Of a stretch of 64,000 nucleotides of DNA, positions 39,886 through 51,343 are shown piece by piece. Position 1 is the stretch's first letter; every line of letters begins with the position of its first letter. The stretch lies in assembly GCA_933207985.1 (NCBI GenBank), contig OW240918.1, forward strand, positions 18,792,878 to 18,856,877, written 5' to 3'. The notes under the pieces are model-generated. The model worked only from the letters and a program-made list of their open reading frames with translations, was not told the origin of the DNA and made no database searches. Made by a program: the position numbers and the translations under genes. Origin of the DNA: Pelobates cultripes (taxonomy: Eukaryota; Chordata; Amphibia; Anura; Pelobatidae).

Positions 39886-40828
39886 ATCCTTTGTTCTCAT
39901 AAATCTCTATATTATATCTCTACAATTTCTTCCTATTTTACACAAAGGCCATGAAATGTTTCTGTCTAGTAGTGCCGTTTGTGCACAACCAGAAGTCATT
40001 TTACTTATTTTCTTATAATTATAAAAATAACCATATCCTAGCTCCCAGTACTGCTAAATATTGCCTCACCATAAGCGAAATAACTGGGGGAGATACAATT
40101 TTTCAGTTGTTTACTTGTATATAGTAAACAAAATTTATGTTTAGATGGATTCCACACTATGTGACACCGTAGAAAATATTACTGATATTTTTCTCTAGTC
40201 CGTATGTATTATCTCGAGCAAAAGGTGAGCAGTGCTCATAAAAAGCATTTAAGTTGTTAACACTTTTCACAGCAGCCAAAAGCATGTTAACATAGTGTAT
40301 ATCCCATACAAACTCATTCTATGAGTTGTTGTAGAATTCTGCATTTTCATATTGTTTTATATCAGTGCACATTTCTAGATAGCAGGAACAAACTTATCGT
40401 CACTCACACAAAAGCCGTGTTAGTTTTCTGTAGGGCTTATTTACTCTAAATACTACATAATGAATAATATGTCTGATGTTACAGAACAGAATTTAAAAAA
40501 GTCTGAAAAACACACATATGAAATTTGGGCAGTAAGTTAATACTCCTATTATACTCCTATTTCCCTATATACTCCTGCTCACACAGTAACAGGGTTATTT
40601 TACTAAACTGATGAATGTTGGGAATTGGAAGCCAATGTCACATTTAAAATTTAAGGTTAATCCATCTAAACTAAAAACATAGCTGACTAGGATAATTTTT
40701 CCAGTTTTGGTACTTTGACATTAAATGTGAAATTTACTTTGAATTCAAGTTAAATTCACAACTATTTTCACTTATGTAAATAACCCTGTATATCTCTGTG
40801 AAGTTGACTCTCTTCTCCCAGCTTTTAA

Positions 40829-41295
40829 TTAAAGGGATTTCTCCAGTGCCAGGAAAACATATCCCACCCCCCATCCCAAGTTTCTAAAGGGGTTAAAACC
40901 TATTCAGTGACTTACTGGAGTCCAGCGCCCCTGTTCCTCGCTCCCCTGCTGACGTCAGCCAGCGGGGGTGACCTAATGCGCAGCAATACTGGGGCACGCG
41001 CATTAGACCTCCCCAAAGGAATGCATTATTTAATGCTTTCCTATGGGGATTTCGGAGACGCTGGAGGTCTTCACATAGCGTGAGGACATCCAGCGTTGTG
41101 CAACACACTTTTGCGTGGTCTGAGAACACGGAAGTCCCTCTAGTGGCCGCTAGAGGAGGACTTAACCCTGCAAGGTAATTATTGCAGTTTATGAAAACTG
41201 CAATAATTACCTTGCAGGGTTAAGGGTAGTGAGAGTTGGCACCCAGACCACTACAATGGGCAGAAGTGGTCTGGGTGCCTGGAGTGTACCTTTAA
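40829..41295. mobile_element. TTAA-bounded modular hairpin element
   Basis: TTAA at 40829-40832 and 41292-41295. Contains the CAGACCACT/AGTGGTCTG hairpin near the right end, an AATTATTGCAGTTT/AAACTGCAATAATT hairpin, and the AGCCAGCGGGGGTGACCTAA block that also occurs, slightly changed, in the 8.6-kb element. Same orientation as the 8.6-kb copy. Confidence 0.85.
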
Positions 41296-42486
41296 AAGCC
41301 TATAAATATGTTTGACTATGACTTATTACTCTTAGTGATGCAAATAAGGCCATGAAAAGAAGCTACAGGACTGTAATGGTGGTTTTACGCATGTACCCCG
41401 TGGCCTAGTAGAATGTTGTGCTGCTACAAGTGACTTAGAACATTGACAGTGAAAGGAAAGGAGGATATACGGAGTTGACTGGATGCGAGGGTACTATAAC
41501 TATATCTATATTCATCCCATAAATGCAACTAGAACAACTGGAAGTCACAGCCAAAATGTAAATATTTACAGGGGTTGCAAATAGTGAACAATTGTTGGAG
41601 ATAATTGTATACTTACATTGCTACAACTTACTGTACAGTGATTTTTTTTTTTTCACCAATCTCCAGAGTCAATTTATAATTTGAAAATGAAAAATAGGTG
41701 CTGGCAACAATGTCTGATCAACTTTTCAAGGGCATAACACAATCTATGCTTTTAACTAATGTAGATATATATCTTTGTAAGGACATTGTGATAAGCAAAG
41801 TGCTACAACCCATGCCTAAATTAATTGCATTCTTTTCCATCTTTTTAATGGCTGCGATACTTCTTATGAAACAGAAATTGCACACATTTCAGGAAAATCC
41901 CTTAAAGCAAGCCAACAATATGAAACTGATTAAATAGCTCTATCAATAAATTATTTTTCAGATGGTTATAATAGATTGTGTTGAAGTGCCAAGATTGGAA
42001 ATATTTAACTTTAATTTTGAAATTCATTATATATATTTTATGTCTTTAGAGTGGTTATATCCTTAAGGATATAAAGCTGTAACTATTGTTTAAACTAAAC
42101 ATCTCATCAATATCATGCAACTTTAGATGGACTACAGCTAGAGCCATTAGCTTCAGAATCATAATTTTCCCAATTTTAACAAAGTTTGTGTAGCTACAAA
42201 AAGAAGTATATTGTTCCTAACTAGCTCGAGGCAGTCAGCTACTAAGCTCTCCTTGTAGTCATCTAGTGCCCATAATTGTTCTTTCCAGCCAGGTAAAATA
42301 CTCCATATTATCTCAGGCAACAACAGTTCTGTTCTACTGAGTCCAGTAAGGACCATTTAAAAAGTTTCCTGGGTGAGGAATACAGTGTAGCGAAGTAATA
42401 ACACTTCTAGGTTAAGATGCATCACAAACTCAGGCATTTTCCATTTTACTGTTGCATCTCATGTGATAGTTCCTCTAAGAAGCTTA

Positions 42487-42540
42487 AGACACTATAACCA
42501 CTTTAAATTATTCAAGTAGGTATGGTGCCTGGAGTTCCCT
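42487..42540. mobile_element. Isolated end of a TTAA-type element
   Basis: GACACTATAACCACTTTAAA followed by ATTCAAGTAGGTATGGTGCC and TGGAGT gives both end-type motifs almost back to back, as in a copy that has lost its centre. Confidence 0.35.
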
Positions 42541-43671
42541 GATGCATACCCACTATTCAGAATCAACTTGATGTTATTTGGATCAACACTGAATGAACAT
42601 TACTGCTCTAAGCCTGGAAGGAATGACAAATATGGAGTGTTATTCTAAATTCATCATACTGATTCATACCAGTGATATTTTACAGTGACGTTGGGATCAT
42701 CCTGCTCACATTCTCAGCCTTTTACTGCCATCTCTCACTGCTTGGGACAGCATTATATAAATGGCAGCATTATTTATTTACTTTTTTAATTTTTTATTAT
42801 AGCTAAAAGAGCATTATGGTAGATTTAGTCCACATCATCTTGAGTGCCAAAGGTTGCCTACTCCAGTTCTAGAGGAAAGTTGGCCATAGGTAAGCAACCT
42901 TACCATCTGTTTTGGGACTAATTAAGGATAGTACTGGATAACAACAATTTTAGATCTAGTTGGGCTTCTACATTTTGCACCCTCCCTCATTACCGGAGCA
43001 TATAGATTAGTGTAATCTATGTTAATTCAAGGACATTTAGTAGGCTAAAGCATTATAACCCAAGGATTTTTAAGGCAGATTTTTTTCTACAATCAAATCA
43101 GCTGACCTTGGGATAAGCTAGCATTAGCAATTTTATAAAGATTTCAGATTATTTGTTTACATATTTTTAGAAAGCTAGAACAGGACCACTGAGTAAAAAA
43201 AAACAAAAAAAAAAACAACAAAAAAACAGGGCCATACATCTTAAGAAGCTCTTATTATGCCTTTTTAACATTTGTATTCCATACATTTAAACAAGATAAA
43301 GCACTATTGTGTTGAAAGGAAAAAGATTTCAAGGAAAAATAAAATAAAACATCATATATCAAAGATACTAAAGTACCCTGTAGATATCTCTAAAAAAACA
43401 ATGCATGCTATCATTTGGATATATGCATTCTACAGCATGTGGTAAGAAAACATTTTGCTACTGACAGAGACAGAATGTAGGGTTTGCTTAGTGCCAAGAA
43501 TTTTTACTTCCCAGCATTCTTAAAGTATAATCTTGGAAATTTTCCCAGATATTACATCTTCTGAATATAAAAGGATGAAGCTAAACAAAACGATGGAGCT
43601 GCATAGAGAAATTTGCCTTACATTGCAGAAATTCTAGCGTGGTGTGTGTGATATGAAATCTACAGGCTTTC

Positions 43672-43938
43672 TTAAAGGGAACCTGTTACTTTTCTGAAAA
43701 TAACACAATGAAACTCATCTATGCCAAGTCCAATCTTTTTTAGGTTAAACTTTATTTTTCTTTATATGCATTACAAAGATTTAACAATTGACATTTGTCA
43801 TTTACTTTTTTTTATCCCATTGCTGGTCACGTCCTGGACCCCAGGGTCTGTTTCCCTTAATATTGATAAATGACTGACAGGCAGACTTGATAAACCTATT
43901 TAATATTTAAATTTCTGTGAGGTGACTGTTCCTTTTAA
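43672..43938. mobile_element. Small TTAA-bounded element
   Basis: TTAAAGGGAACCTGTTAC at the left and GTGACTGTTCCTTTTAA at the right are inverted. 267 bp, non-coding. Confidence 0.75.
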
Positions 43939-44068
43939 AAAAGCCACAGACCATAAAATTGATTGTAAAAGCAGCTAATGTAAGTTTTTGTAAGATAAAT
44001 ATTATTTTCATCAAACCAAATTATAGTATATTTAGCTGTAACTAGGTAGGGTGAACAATACCTTCTAG

Positions 44069-44637
44069 TAGACTTGTGCACAGGAAAAAAAACTTGGTTC
44101 TTGTTCATCGATTACCACCCCCAAAAAACAAACAAACAAAAAAACAGGTGGTTCATATGGACCAAATTTCTTCCATGTGGCCTTTCAATTCTGCAAAATT
44201 ATGTCTTTGGGATCGTTTTGGGAAAAAACAATTCAGACAAGCCAAAATATTATGTGTACAATTTTCAGTAGACTAATAGGCATTTTTTGGCTCACTGATT
44301 AAATGACCAACAGAGGGGGAAAAACAATCTGTATATGTTTATATACTATATATTTATTAAATATAATATAAAATATAGATTTTGTTACTGATCCTCTTTT
44401 TTTGTCTCTACTGGCCACTTGTCACTTGATTTGTAAAAAGAATCAATGTTAATTATCATCTTATTTTCAACCACAGATGACATTCCATATTACAAAACAA
44501 ACTGAGTGGCTCATCCATTGCCTTTGTCGAGTAATTTGACTATATGACGAACTAGATTTGCGCAATTTGTACAAATGACAATTTTTTTTGATATTCAAAT
44601 GAATTGCAATTAGTTTGAAATGAAATGCACACGTGTA
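44069..44637. mobile_element. hAT-like miniature element with 8-bp target duplication
   Basis: Starts TAGACTTGTGCA and ends TGCACACGTGTA (imperfect inverted). Flanks CCTTCTAG (44061-44068) and CTTTCTAG (44638-44645) agree in 7 of 8 positions. The internal order of motifs matches the interrupted copy at 1782-3181. Confidence 0.8.
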
Positions 44638-45098
44638 CTTTCTAGCATTTCATTATACATGATAAAGGTGATATTCAATAACAAAAAAAATTACATTTTC
44701 CACAAATTTATCTATTATTTTTAAACTTAATATTATATTTAACAATATGTGTTTAGGAAATCTGAGAAATAAAATTATGTGTTTAAATCCACACTGCTGT
44801 ACTTCAATGATGAATATAAGTATATCTATCATTGTTATACAAAAATAGCTATTTCACTTGACAGTCTGCATAGAGAGAGTGACTGCCCTCACCATGCCTA
44901 GAGACAAAACAACATTATGGTGTCAAATGCTTAATCATTAAGATACATTTCAAATATTAAAGACCAATAATGACCCATGTAATCATAGTCATTGCATCTT
45001 GAAAAAATGCCAATATTGCCAAGTACAAGACTTCATGGCACTCCGGGAGCAAAATAAGCAGTATATAACATACTGGCATAAGGCCCTTAAGGATCATA

Positions 45099-46042
45099 TT
45101 GTAATGACCATGTGATAACAGATGGTGTGTAATGAAGATAATTTCTAGTAAAAGAAACAAACAAGAAAGTTACGTGGTGCTGATTTTTACGTACCCAGCT
45201 TTCAGTGGAGAGGAAAAACAAGCAGCATCGGCGGACGGTGGACCTGCACAAAAACTGGAACTACCCCAAGATCAGTGAGCTGGATAAATACAGTGACATT
45301 TACTGTTTGAGCTATATAACTTTTATATTTTTATATTTTATTTATTTTTAAAATGGAAATAAAGCTGAGTAATCCTTGAAAGATCTCCGGAGTAATCAAT
45401 CTCTATATTGTGGGTTATATACAAAGTGGATACAAGTCATTATAACCAAAGTGTAACAGAATAAGGTGAGAGATCCACATAGGGTGCATATGGTGGAGGC
45501 TCTTTACCTAATGTTATCACACCATTTAAGCCTTGTATTTCCCTAGATAACAGCTTAACCCTTGGAGTGCTGGAAAAAAGAAAAAAGTGGTTATATTTTG
45601 AGATTTGGACTGCTCATTTCTGGGATTCATTTCTGGGACTCTCTGTGCTGGTTTATAATTAATAAAAAAGTATTTTTGTGTGAGCACACATTCTGTATAA
45701 ATTACATCTATAAGGTTAATAGATTATAATTATAATTTCTTATTTTTCTGTACTTTCTAATTGGAGAGCTTTCAAAAAAGATTTTGCGCTAACTCATTGT
45801 CAAATACATTGAAAATCTTGTTATGTGTGTGACACACAGGGGAAGTTCGAGGATAGCAGCACATATTATAATTAAAAATTAAAGGTATAACACCTTGGAT
45901 ATATGAAAATTAAAGGCATAATACCCTGAATATATAACACTTAAAGGAAAAGTGCCTCAGATTGGTATCTATTTGTAATAACAACATGATAACATATGGT
46001 GTGTAATGAAGATAATTTATAGTAAAAGAAACAAACAAGAAA
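45099..46042. repeat. Diverged 70-bp direct repeat, 874 bp apart
   Basis: 45099-45168 and 45973-46042 agree at about 63 of 70 positions (shared cores GATGGTGTGTAATGAAGATA, differing by one base, and AGTAAAAGAAACAAACAAG). The 804 bp between them hold a short GC-rich patch (45170-45300), an AAATAAAGC signal near 45360, and a 31-bp tandem repeat at the right. It may be an old duplication or an insertion with an unusually long target duplication. Confidence 0.7.
45878..45965. repeat. Tandem repeat, 31-bp unit, three copies
   Basis: Units start at 45878, 45909 and 45940 with ATTAAAGG or CTTAAAGG followed by TATAACACC, CATAATACC and AAAAGTGCC. The third is the most changed. Confidence 0.75.
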
Positions 46043-46214
46043 CAAAAAAGAAAGAAGCAAAGTGGGCAAATAGAGCATTACAAGATATAAGCATAGCAGT
46101 TATAAAACATTAAATAATTAAACAATTAGACTTTTCTGAATTTGCCACACATGTTGTTGAAAATCACTTCAAGGTGGTTCCACTAGCTTATTTATGAACA
46201 GCCAAAGCCAGAAC

Positions 46215-46678
46215 TTAAAGGACCACTCTAGGCACCCAGACCACTTCAGCTTAATGAAGTGGTCTGGGTGCCAGGTCCAGCTAGGGTTAACCCATTTTTT
46301 CATAAACATAGCAGTTTCTCTGAAACTGCTATGTTTATGAATGGGTTAAGCCTTCCCCTATTTCCTCTAGCGGCTGTCTCATTGACAGCCGCTAGAGGCG
46401 CTTGCGTGCTTCTCACTGTGATTTTCACATGCTTTCCTATGTGACCAGCTGAAGGCGCGCGCAGCTCTTGCCGCGCGTGCGCATTCAGCCGACGGGGAGG
46501 AGAAGAGGAGGATCGGAGGAGGAGAGCTCTCCGCCCAGCACTGGAAAAAGGTAAGTTTTAACCCCTTTCCCCCTTCCAGAGCCGGGCGGGAGGGGGACCC
46601 TGAGGGTGGAGGCACCCTCAGGGCACTATAGTGCCAGGAAAACGAGTATGTTTTCCTCGCACTATAGTGGTCCTTTAA
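46215..46678. mobile_element. TTAA-bounded modular hairpin element, copy 2
   Basis: TTAA at 46215-46218 and 46675-46678. It has the same ends and the same series of hairpins as 35214-35701, and the same CpG-rich block with TTGCCGCGCGTGCGCATTCA. The right TTAA is also the left TTAA of the next element. The minus-strand open frame 46379-46783 is a by-product of the repeat. Confidence 0.9.
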
Positions 46679-48781
46679 CCCCTTAAGGACTGGACTGTTT
46701 TTGCGATGTTGTACATTTGCGACCAGGAATATTTTTACACTTTTGTGGTGTTTGTGTTTGGCTGTAATTTTCCGCTTTCTCATTTACTGTTCCCATACAA
46801 ATTATATATTGTTTTTTTCAGGACAAAAGGGGCTTTCTTTACATACCATTATTTATATAATCTCATGTATTTTAATTTAAAAAAAATAAAAAAATATGAT
46901 GAAAATTGAAAAAAATACATGTTTTTTGACTTTTACTTGAAAAATCTTTTACTCATCTACAAAAGCGAAGAATAGAAAAAAACTGCTAAATAGATTCAAA
47001 ATTTTGTCCTGAGTTTAAAAATACCCAGTGTTTACGTGCTTTTTTGCTTTTTTGCATGTTATAGGCTATAGGTACAAGTAGGATATTGCGGTTTCAAAAC
47101 ATACATTTTTAAAATTTATCAATAGTGACATTGTAACACTATTATCTGTCATAAATCTGAATAACACCCACATGTACATATTTTTTTTAAAGTAGACAAC
47201 CCAGGGTATTCAATATGGGGTATGTCCAGTCTTTTTTAGTAGCCACTTAGTCGAAAACACTGGCCAAAGTAAGCATTCATATTTGTTTGTGTGTGAAAAA
47301 AGTAAAAAAACTAAATTGAACGCTAATTTTGGCCAGTGTTTGTGACCAAGTGGTTACTAAAAAAGACTGGACATACCCCATTTGCAATAACTTGGGTTGT
47401 CTTCTTTTGCAAATGGTATGCCATCATGGGGGTAATTCTCATTCCTGGGCTACCATACGCTCTCAAAGGCAACGTAATCAACCTGGCCATTTTCAATGTA
47501 AAAATATTTGACCCATATATTTGACCTTTTGTAACTTTCTGTTCTGTAGATGGTGGTATGTTTTATTCGGGAGACATCGCTGAACACAAATATTAGTGTT
47601 TAAAAACTGGAAAACGTATCACAACAATTATATCATCAGTAAAAGTGCTGTTTGTGTGTGAAAAATGCAAAAAAAGTCACTTTCACTGACAATATCATCG
47701 CTGTGATATGTTTTACTGTTTTGAATCACTAATATTTGTGTTCAGCGAAGTCTCCCGAGTAAAACAGTACCCCCCATGTACAGGTTTTAGGGTGTCGTAG
47801 AACGTTACAGGGTAAAATACAGTGCTAGCAAATTAAATTCTCTGGAATTTCGGCCTGGGTTGGCAGGCAGGTCCCTCAAATTGCAATCAATAAAATTACT
47901 GAATTATGTAAAAATATTACATAAATACGCACGTAGAATTTAAATATATATGCATATTTATATATTTGAAGTCTACGTGTATATTTATATAATTATTTAT
48001 GTAATTTTGTATATGGACGTATGTATATTTCTTATTATTTTTATTTATTTTTATATACATAGATATATATACAAATTCATTCTAAGTGTATTTTGATATA
48101 AATATATATATATTAATTTTAAAATACAGTTAGAATAAAATTTCATATAGCTATATATTTTTTAAATTTTTATTATTTAAAAAAATTATTTAATTTAAAT
48201 TACTTATTATTTATATTTTATAATAATATATATATATAATATATATAGTTATTATATATATTATATATATACGTGTGTAATTTAATTATAAGTGTATTTT
48301 TATATTAATATAAGTACATATTAATATAAAAATACACTTAGTATGACATTATATATATATGATATATAGACATATATTATATAGATATAATATATGTCTA
48401 TATATCATATTTATACATATATAATTATTATTATTTTTTTTATTACCATTAACTTTAATTTTTTTCTGATTTTACACTAGCAGGGAGACTGCCTGTCAGC
48501 ACAGACAGTCCCCCTGCAGGCAGCACTATGGACACCTATTGTGACCATGTGATCGCTGTGTTAAGCGATCACATGGCCACAGGGGTCCTAATCTGCCGTG
48601 GGGAGACTGTCTGGGCTGCAGGCAGTCTCCCCACAACCGGAGCCACGCTGATCGCCGCCGGGGGAACGACGGCGATCAGGTAAGTAGCTCTGACCGTTAG
48701 GACGGTTCAGGACCGTCATCGGTCGGCAAGGCAAAAATGCCGATGACGGTCCTGAACCGTCCTCGGTCCTTAAGGGGTTAA
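46675..48781. mobile_element. Large non-autonomous TTAA element made of hairpins
   Basis: It is flanked by TTAA (46675-46678 and 48778-48781), with perfect ends CCCCTTAAGGAC and GTCCTTAAGGGG. No transposase frame is present. Long inverted repeats lie inside: 47198-47267 with 47329-47398, and 47556-47617 with 47710-47770. An extremely AT-rich core (47930-48440) contains perfect palindromes (for example 48289-48340). A GC-rich end (48480-48765) carries several hairpins, including a perfect 23-bp stem at 48700-48722/48740-48762. TTAA targets are used by piggyBac and Kolobok transposases, so it was probably moved by one of these. Confidence 0.85.
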
Positions 48782-51214
48782 ATAACTATACAGTCTTATA
48801 AACATTATCTTTTTAGTGTTTTTGGTAAGAATGGTTTAATTTTAGCCTGTAACCATGTGGTGCAAGGACAATGCTTTTTTTCCCCTCTAGCAATGATGAA
48901 AACTTTTTAAATGATATTTTGCCAATATGATATTGTGTTTTCAGAGCTACTGAAATAAATCAATAGATCTGTTTATTTTCTTTCCTTAATATGTTACAGC
49001 ACTCACTTTATGTTTCAATTAGTTTGTTTTGTTTGATGAAAATAATAATGGTTGAGACTTTTGAACCTAAAATATTGAATTTATATCTGCTTTCCTGAAC
49101 TAACCTGTTCTACTAAGACCTCAGACCAAAATCATTATAAGTTCAAAAATATTGATAAGATGATATTTTGATATGGACAGGTATGAAGACGTACAGTAAA
49201 TACATTTGCAAACAGAAAAATAACAAAAATAATGACAACAATATAATATTTAGCATTAGAGGTTATATGTCTAGAGGGCAAAGAAGTTCAACTTTATTTT
49301 TTATCTGGCTGGTCAACTGTATGAGTGATTTAGTATTTTAACATGCATATCCTTGTACCAACTACCTACCCAGTAGGTAAATGTTCATGCTAGTTGTTTT
49401 TTGGTCCAACTCTTGTCTTCCAAGTAAAAGACTTGTCTTTAAGTGCATTTCATCATTATGAAGACCTATGTAACTGTGTATATTGTGTCTAGCACGTACA
49501 AGAACATAACAAATTATTGGCACCTCACTCGTTTATTTTATCAGCAAGTGTTGAATAAAAAGACTTAGCTAATATTCACTTGTTAGACAGTAGGTTGTTC
49601 AACCTCTTCATTTATAAAAAATAAAATAGGATGAAAGGAAGACTAACTGTACAAAAAATAGAAATGATTTAACTAGAAATCCAACCGGCTGATAAGACTA
49701 GTTGGATTATCGTTTTTCAGAACAAGTTCAAAAGTAGGGAACAGTCATATTGGTTTTAACACTTATGAAGGTCCACTTATGCCTCACTGACCAATGGTGG
49801 AAAATTATATAAATTTACTGTATATCACCTACATGTCCTACAGAAACTGTAGGAAAAGTTTACTGCAAATGTAGCATCTCATAAAGATCATGTTTCCACA
49901 GATCTCCAAGAATGTCATACTGAATACAGAATCTGAAATTTTTTTTAGATATGTGTGTTTATTTGCGTATTTTGGATGATATGCTGGGAGAAGTGTGGAA
50001 AACATTTTTCTTTCGGAGGCAGATGCTTTACAAAGTTCACTAAAACCAGTGGGAAGCTCTTTTTGGAGTACAGACTAATCTGTTGTTGGGGGTTAAAAAG
50101 AGAGAGTAACAGTGTATTAACAGCATGGCTGATTGCACCAGTACATTCAAAATGTAAACTATGCGAAAGATAATATTACCCAGGCATTATTCCTCACAAA
50201 GAACACTTTGACTATCATGGTGACTGCATTGTCTCTAAGGCCGAGCAGCATGTCTGCATGATTTTGCAAGGCATTATGTCATAGTCAGCCGTTGCCATTT
50301 TAATTCAGCTCTCTGCCATTAATGAAAAGTCAAAGAGGAATTGATAGACAGTGTGATTATGTCACCTCAGCTCCTCTGCCACCATATCATTATATCACTA
50401 TCGAAAGAGGCCTGAATTAGCTTTGTGCCTCAGTGGCATATAACCAAGAAGTGAAGATTATGGAAAATGCAAAAAAAAAATGTATTTGTGTATTTTTCAC
50501 ATCTTAAAGAAAGCTGCTTAAACATTATACCCCAGAGAATAAGTTTTTTTTTCTCAATTTCCATTGTCCTTTACAATGTCATGTCATCCTGATGATAAAC
50601 ACGGATCTTAGAAAAGACATATGTCATATTGTCCATTTAATCAACATCTTTAACGGTTTTACAGCAGAAAACACAAGGTTTTCAATTAAAATGACCATAA
50701 GTACAACAGGATGTCAGGGAAAAGAGGTCAAAACAATTCATCATCAAACACTAACACAACTAAAATGTTTAATGAAATATAGCTAAATATAGCTATTCAA
50801 AGCATATTTTCATTGAATCATAATTTATATCAGGAAGTTAAGATACAGGATTTTAAAACTGTTGACCTGTAGAAAAATAAGTTATTTAAATAGAGAGATT
50901 ATGATTTCAGGTAAATCTATTTTACATTGTAACATCCAGTGATATATTGACAGTTTTGAGAAATAGTTATGCTACTTCATCACTTTTGTTTAAATTTGGA
51001 ACATTTGTAATAAAGCCAGTGTACTGAATAGCTGCACAACTTGGATACATCATTCCAGTTTGAATACTTGTCAGTCAAAATCAACACTCAGTGGCTATTA
51101 ATGTATCTACAATTTTAAGATAAAAAAACAACAGTTTCACATTATATAGCTTCAAAAGGTATAAAAAAGAGAAAAACAACTCAGAGAAAAAAAAGAAACA
51201 TTTTGAAAACTTAC

Positions 51215-51343
51215 CATTTTTTGCCTTGCAGGATTTATTGTCAGACTGAATTAAATAGCCCTCTATGCAACTGCATGCATATGACCCAGGATAATTTTTA
51301 CATATTTGACTGCAGGATCCATATATTGTGCACTCGTCTATAT
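51215..51343 (-). CDS. lrp1b: lrp1b internal exon: calcium-binding EGF-like module (probably exon 5)
   Basis: This 129-nt exon lies between a TTTTAAG acceptor and a GTAAGT donor on the minus strand, phase 1 at both ends. The split codon with the preceding exon gives Asp, so the module starts [15 protein letters not shown], the usual calcium-binding EGF start (D-x-D-E-C). Six cysteines are present. The segment [12 protein letters not shown] matches the Asp/Asn beta-hydroxylation pattern C-x-[DN]-x4-[FY]-x-C-x-C, which in this family marks calcium-binding EGF modules. The exon ends KSCKAKN, and the last base completes a Glu codon with the next exon. The order EGF, cbEGF, propeller is the N-terminal order of LRP1 and LRP1B. 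The intron to the upstream exon is only 2.3 kb, while the next intron is 20.7 kb. Confidence 0.93.

Larger units (their letters stand above)
30542..51214 (-). other. lrp1b intron of 20.7 kb, rich in TTAA elements
   Basis: The intron runs from the GTAAGT donor after the cbEGF exon to the CCTAG acceptor of the first propeller exon. It holds TTAA-bounded elements at 35.2, 39.4, 40.8, 43.7 and 46.2-48.8 kb, a possible copy near 36.8 kb, a hAT-like element at 44.1 kb, a diverged direct repeat at 45.1/46.0 kb and TA repeats. Stretches 30542-34200, 37240-39390, 41300-43670 and 48785-50200 hold nothing I can name apart from a TA repeat at 37960 and the MITE-like end at 42.5 kb. The segments near 34.2-34.4 and 50.2-50.5 kb are less AT-rich and repeat-free. 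Confidence 0.85.

Noticed and set aside
47930..48440. AT-rich palindromic core as a replication origin or matrix attachment region
   Set aside because: It lies inside the 2.1-kb TTAA element and is explained as part of that repeat.
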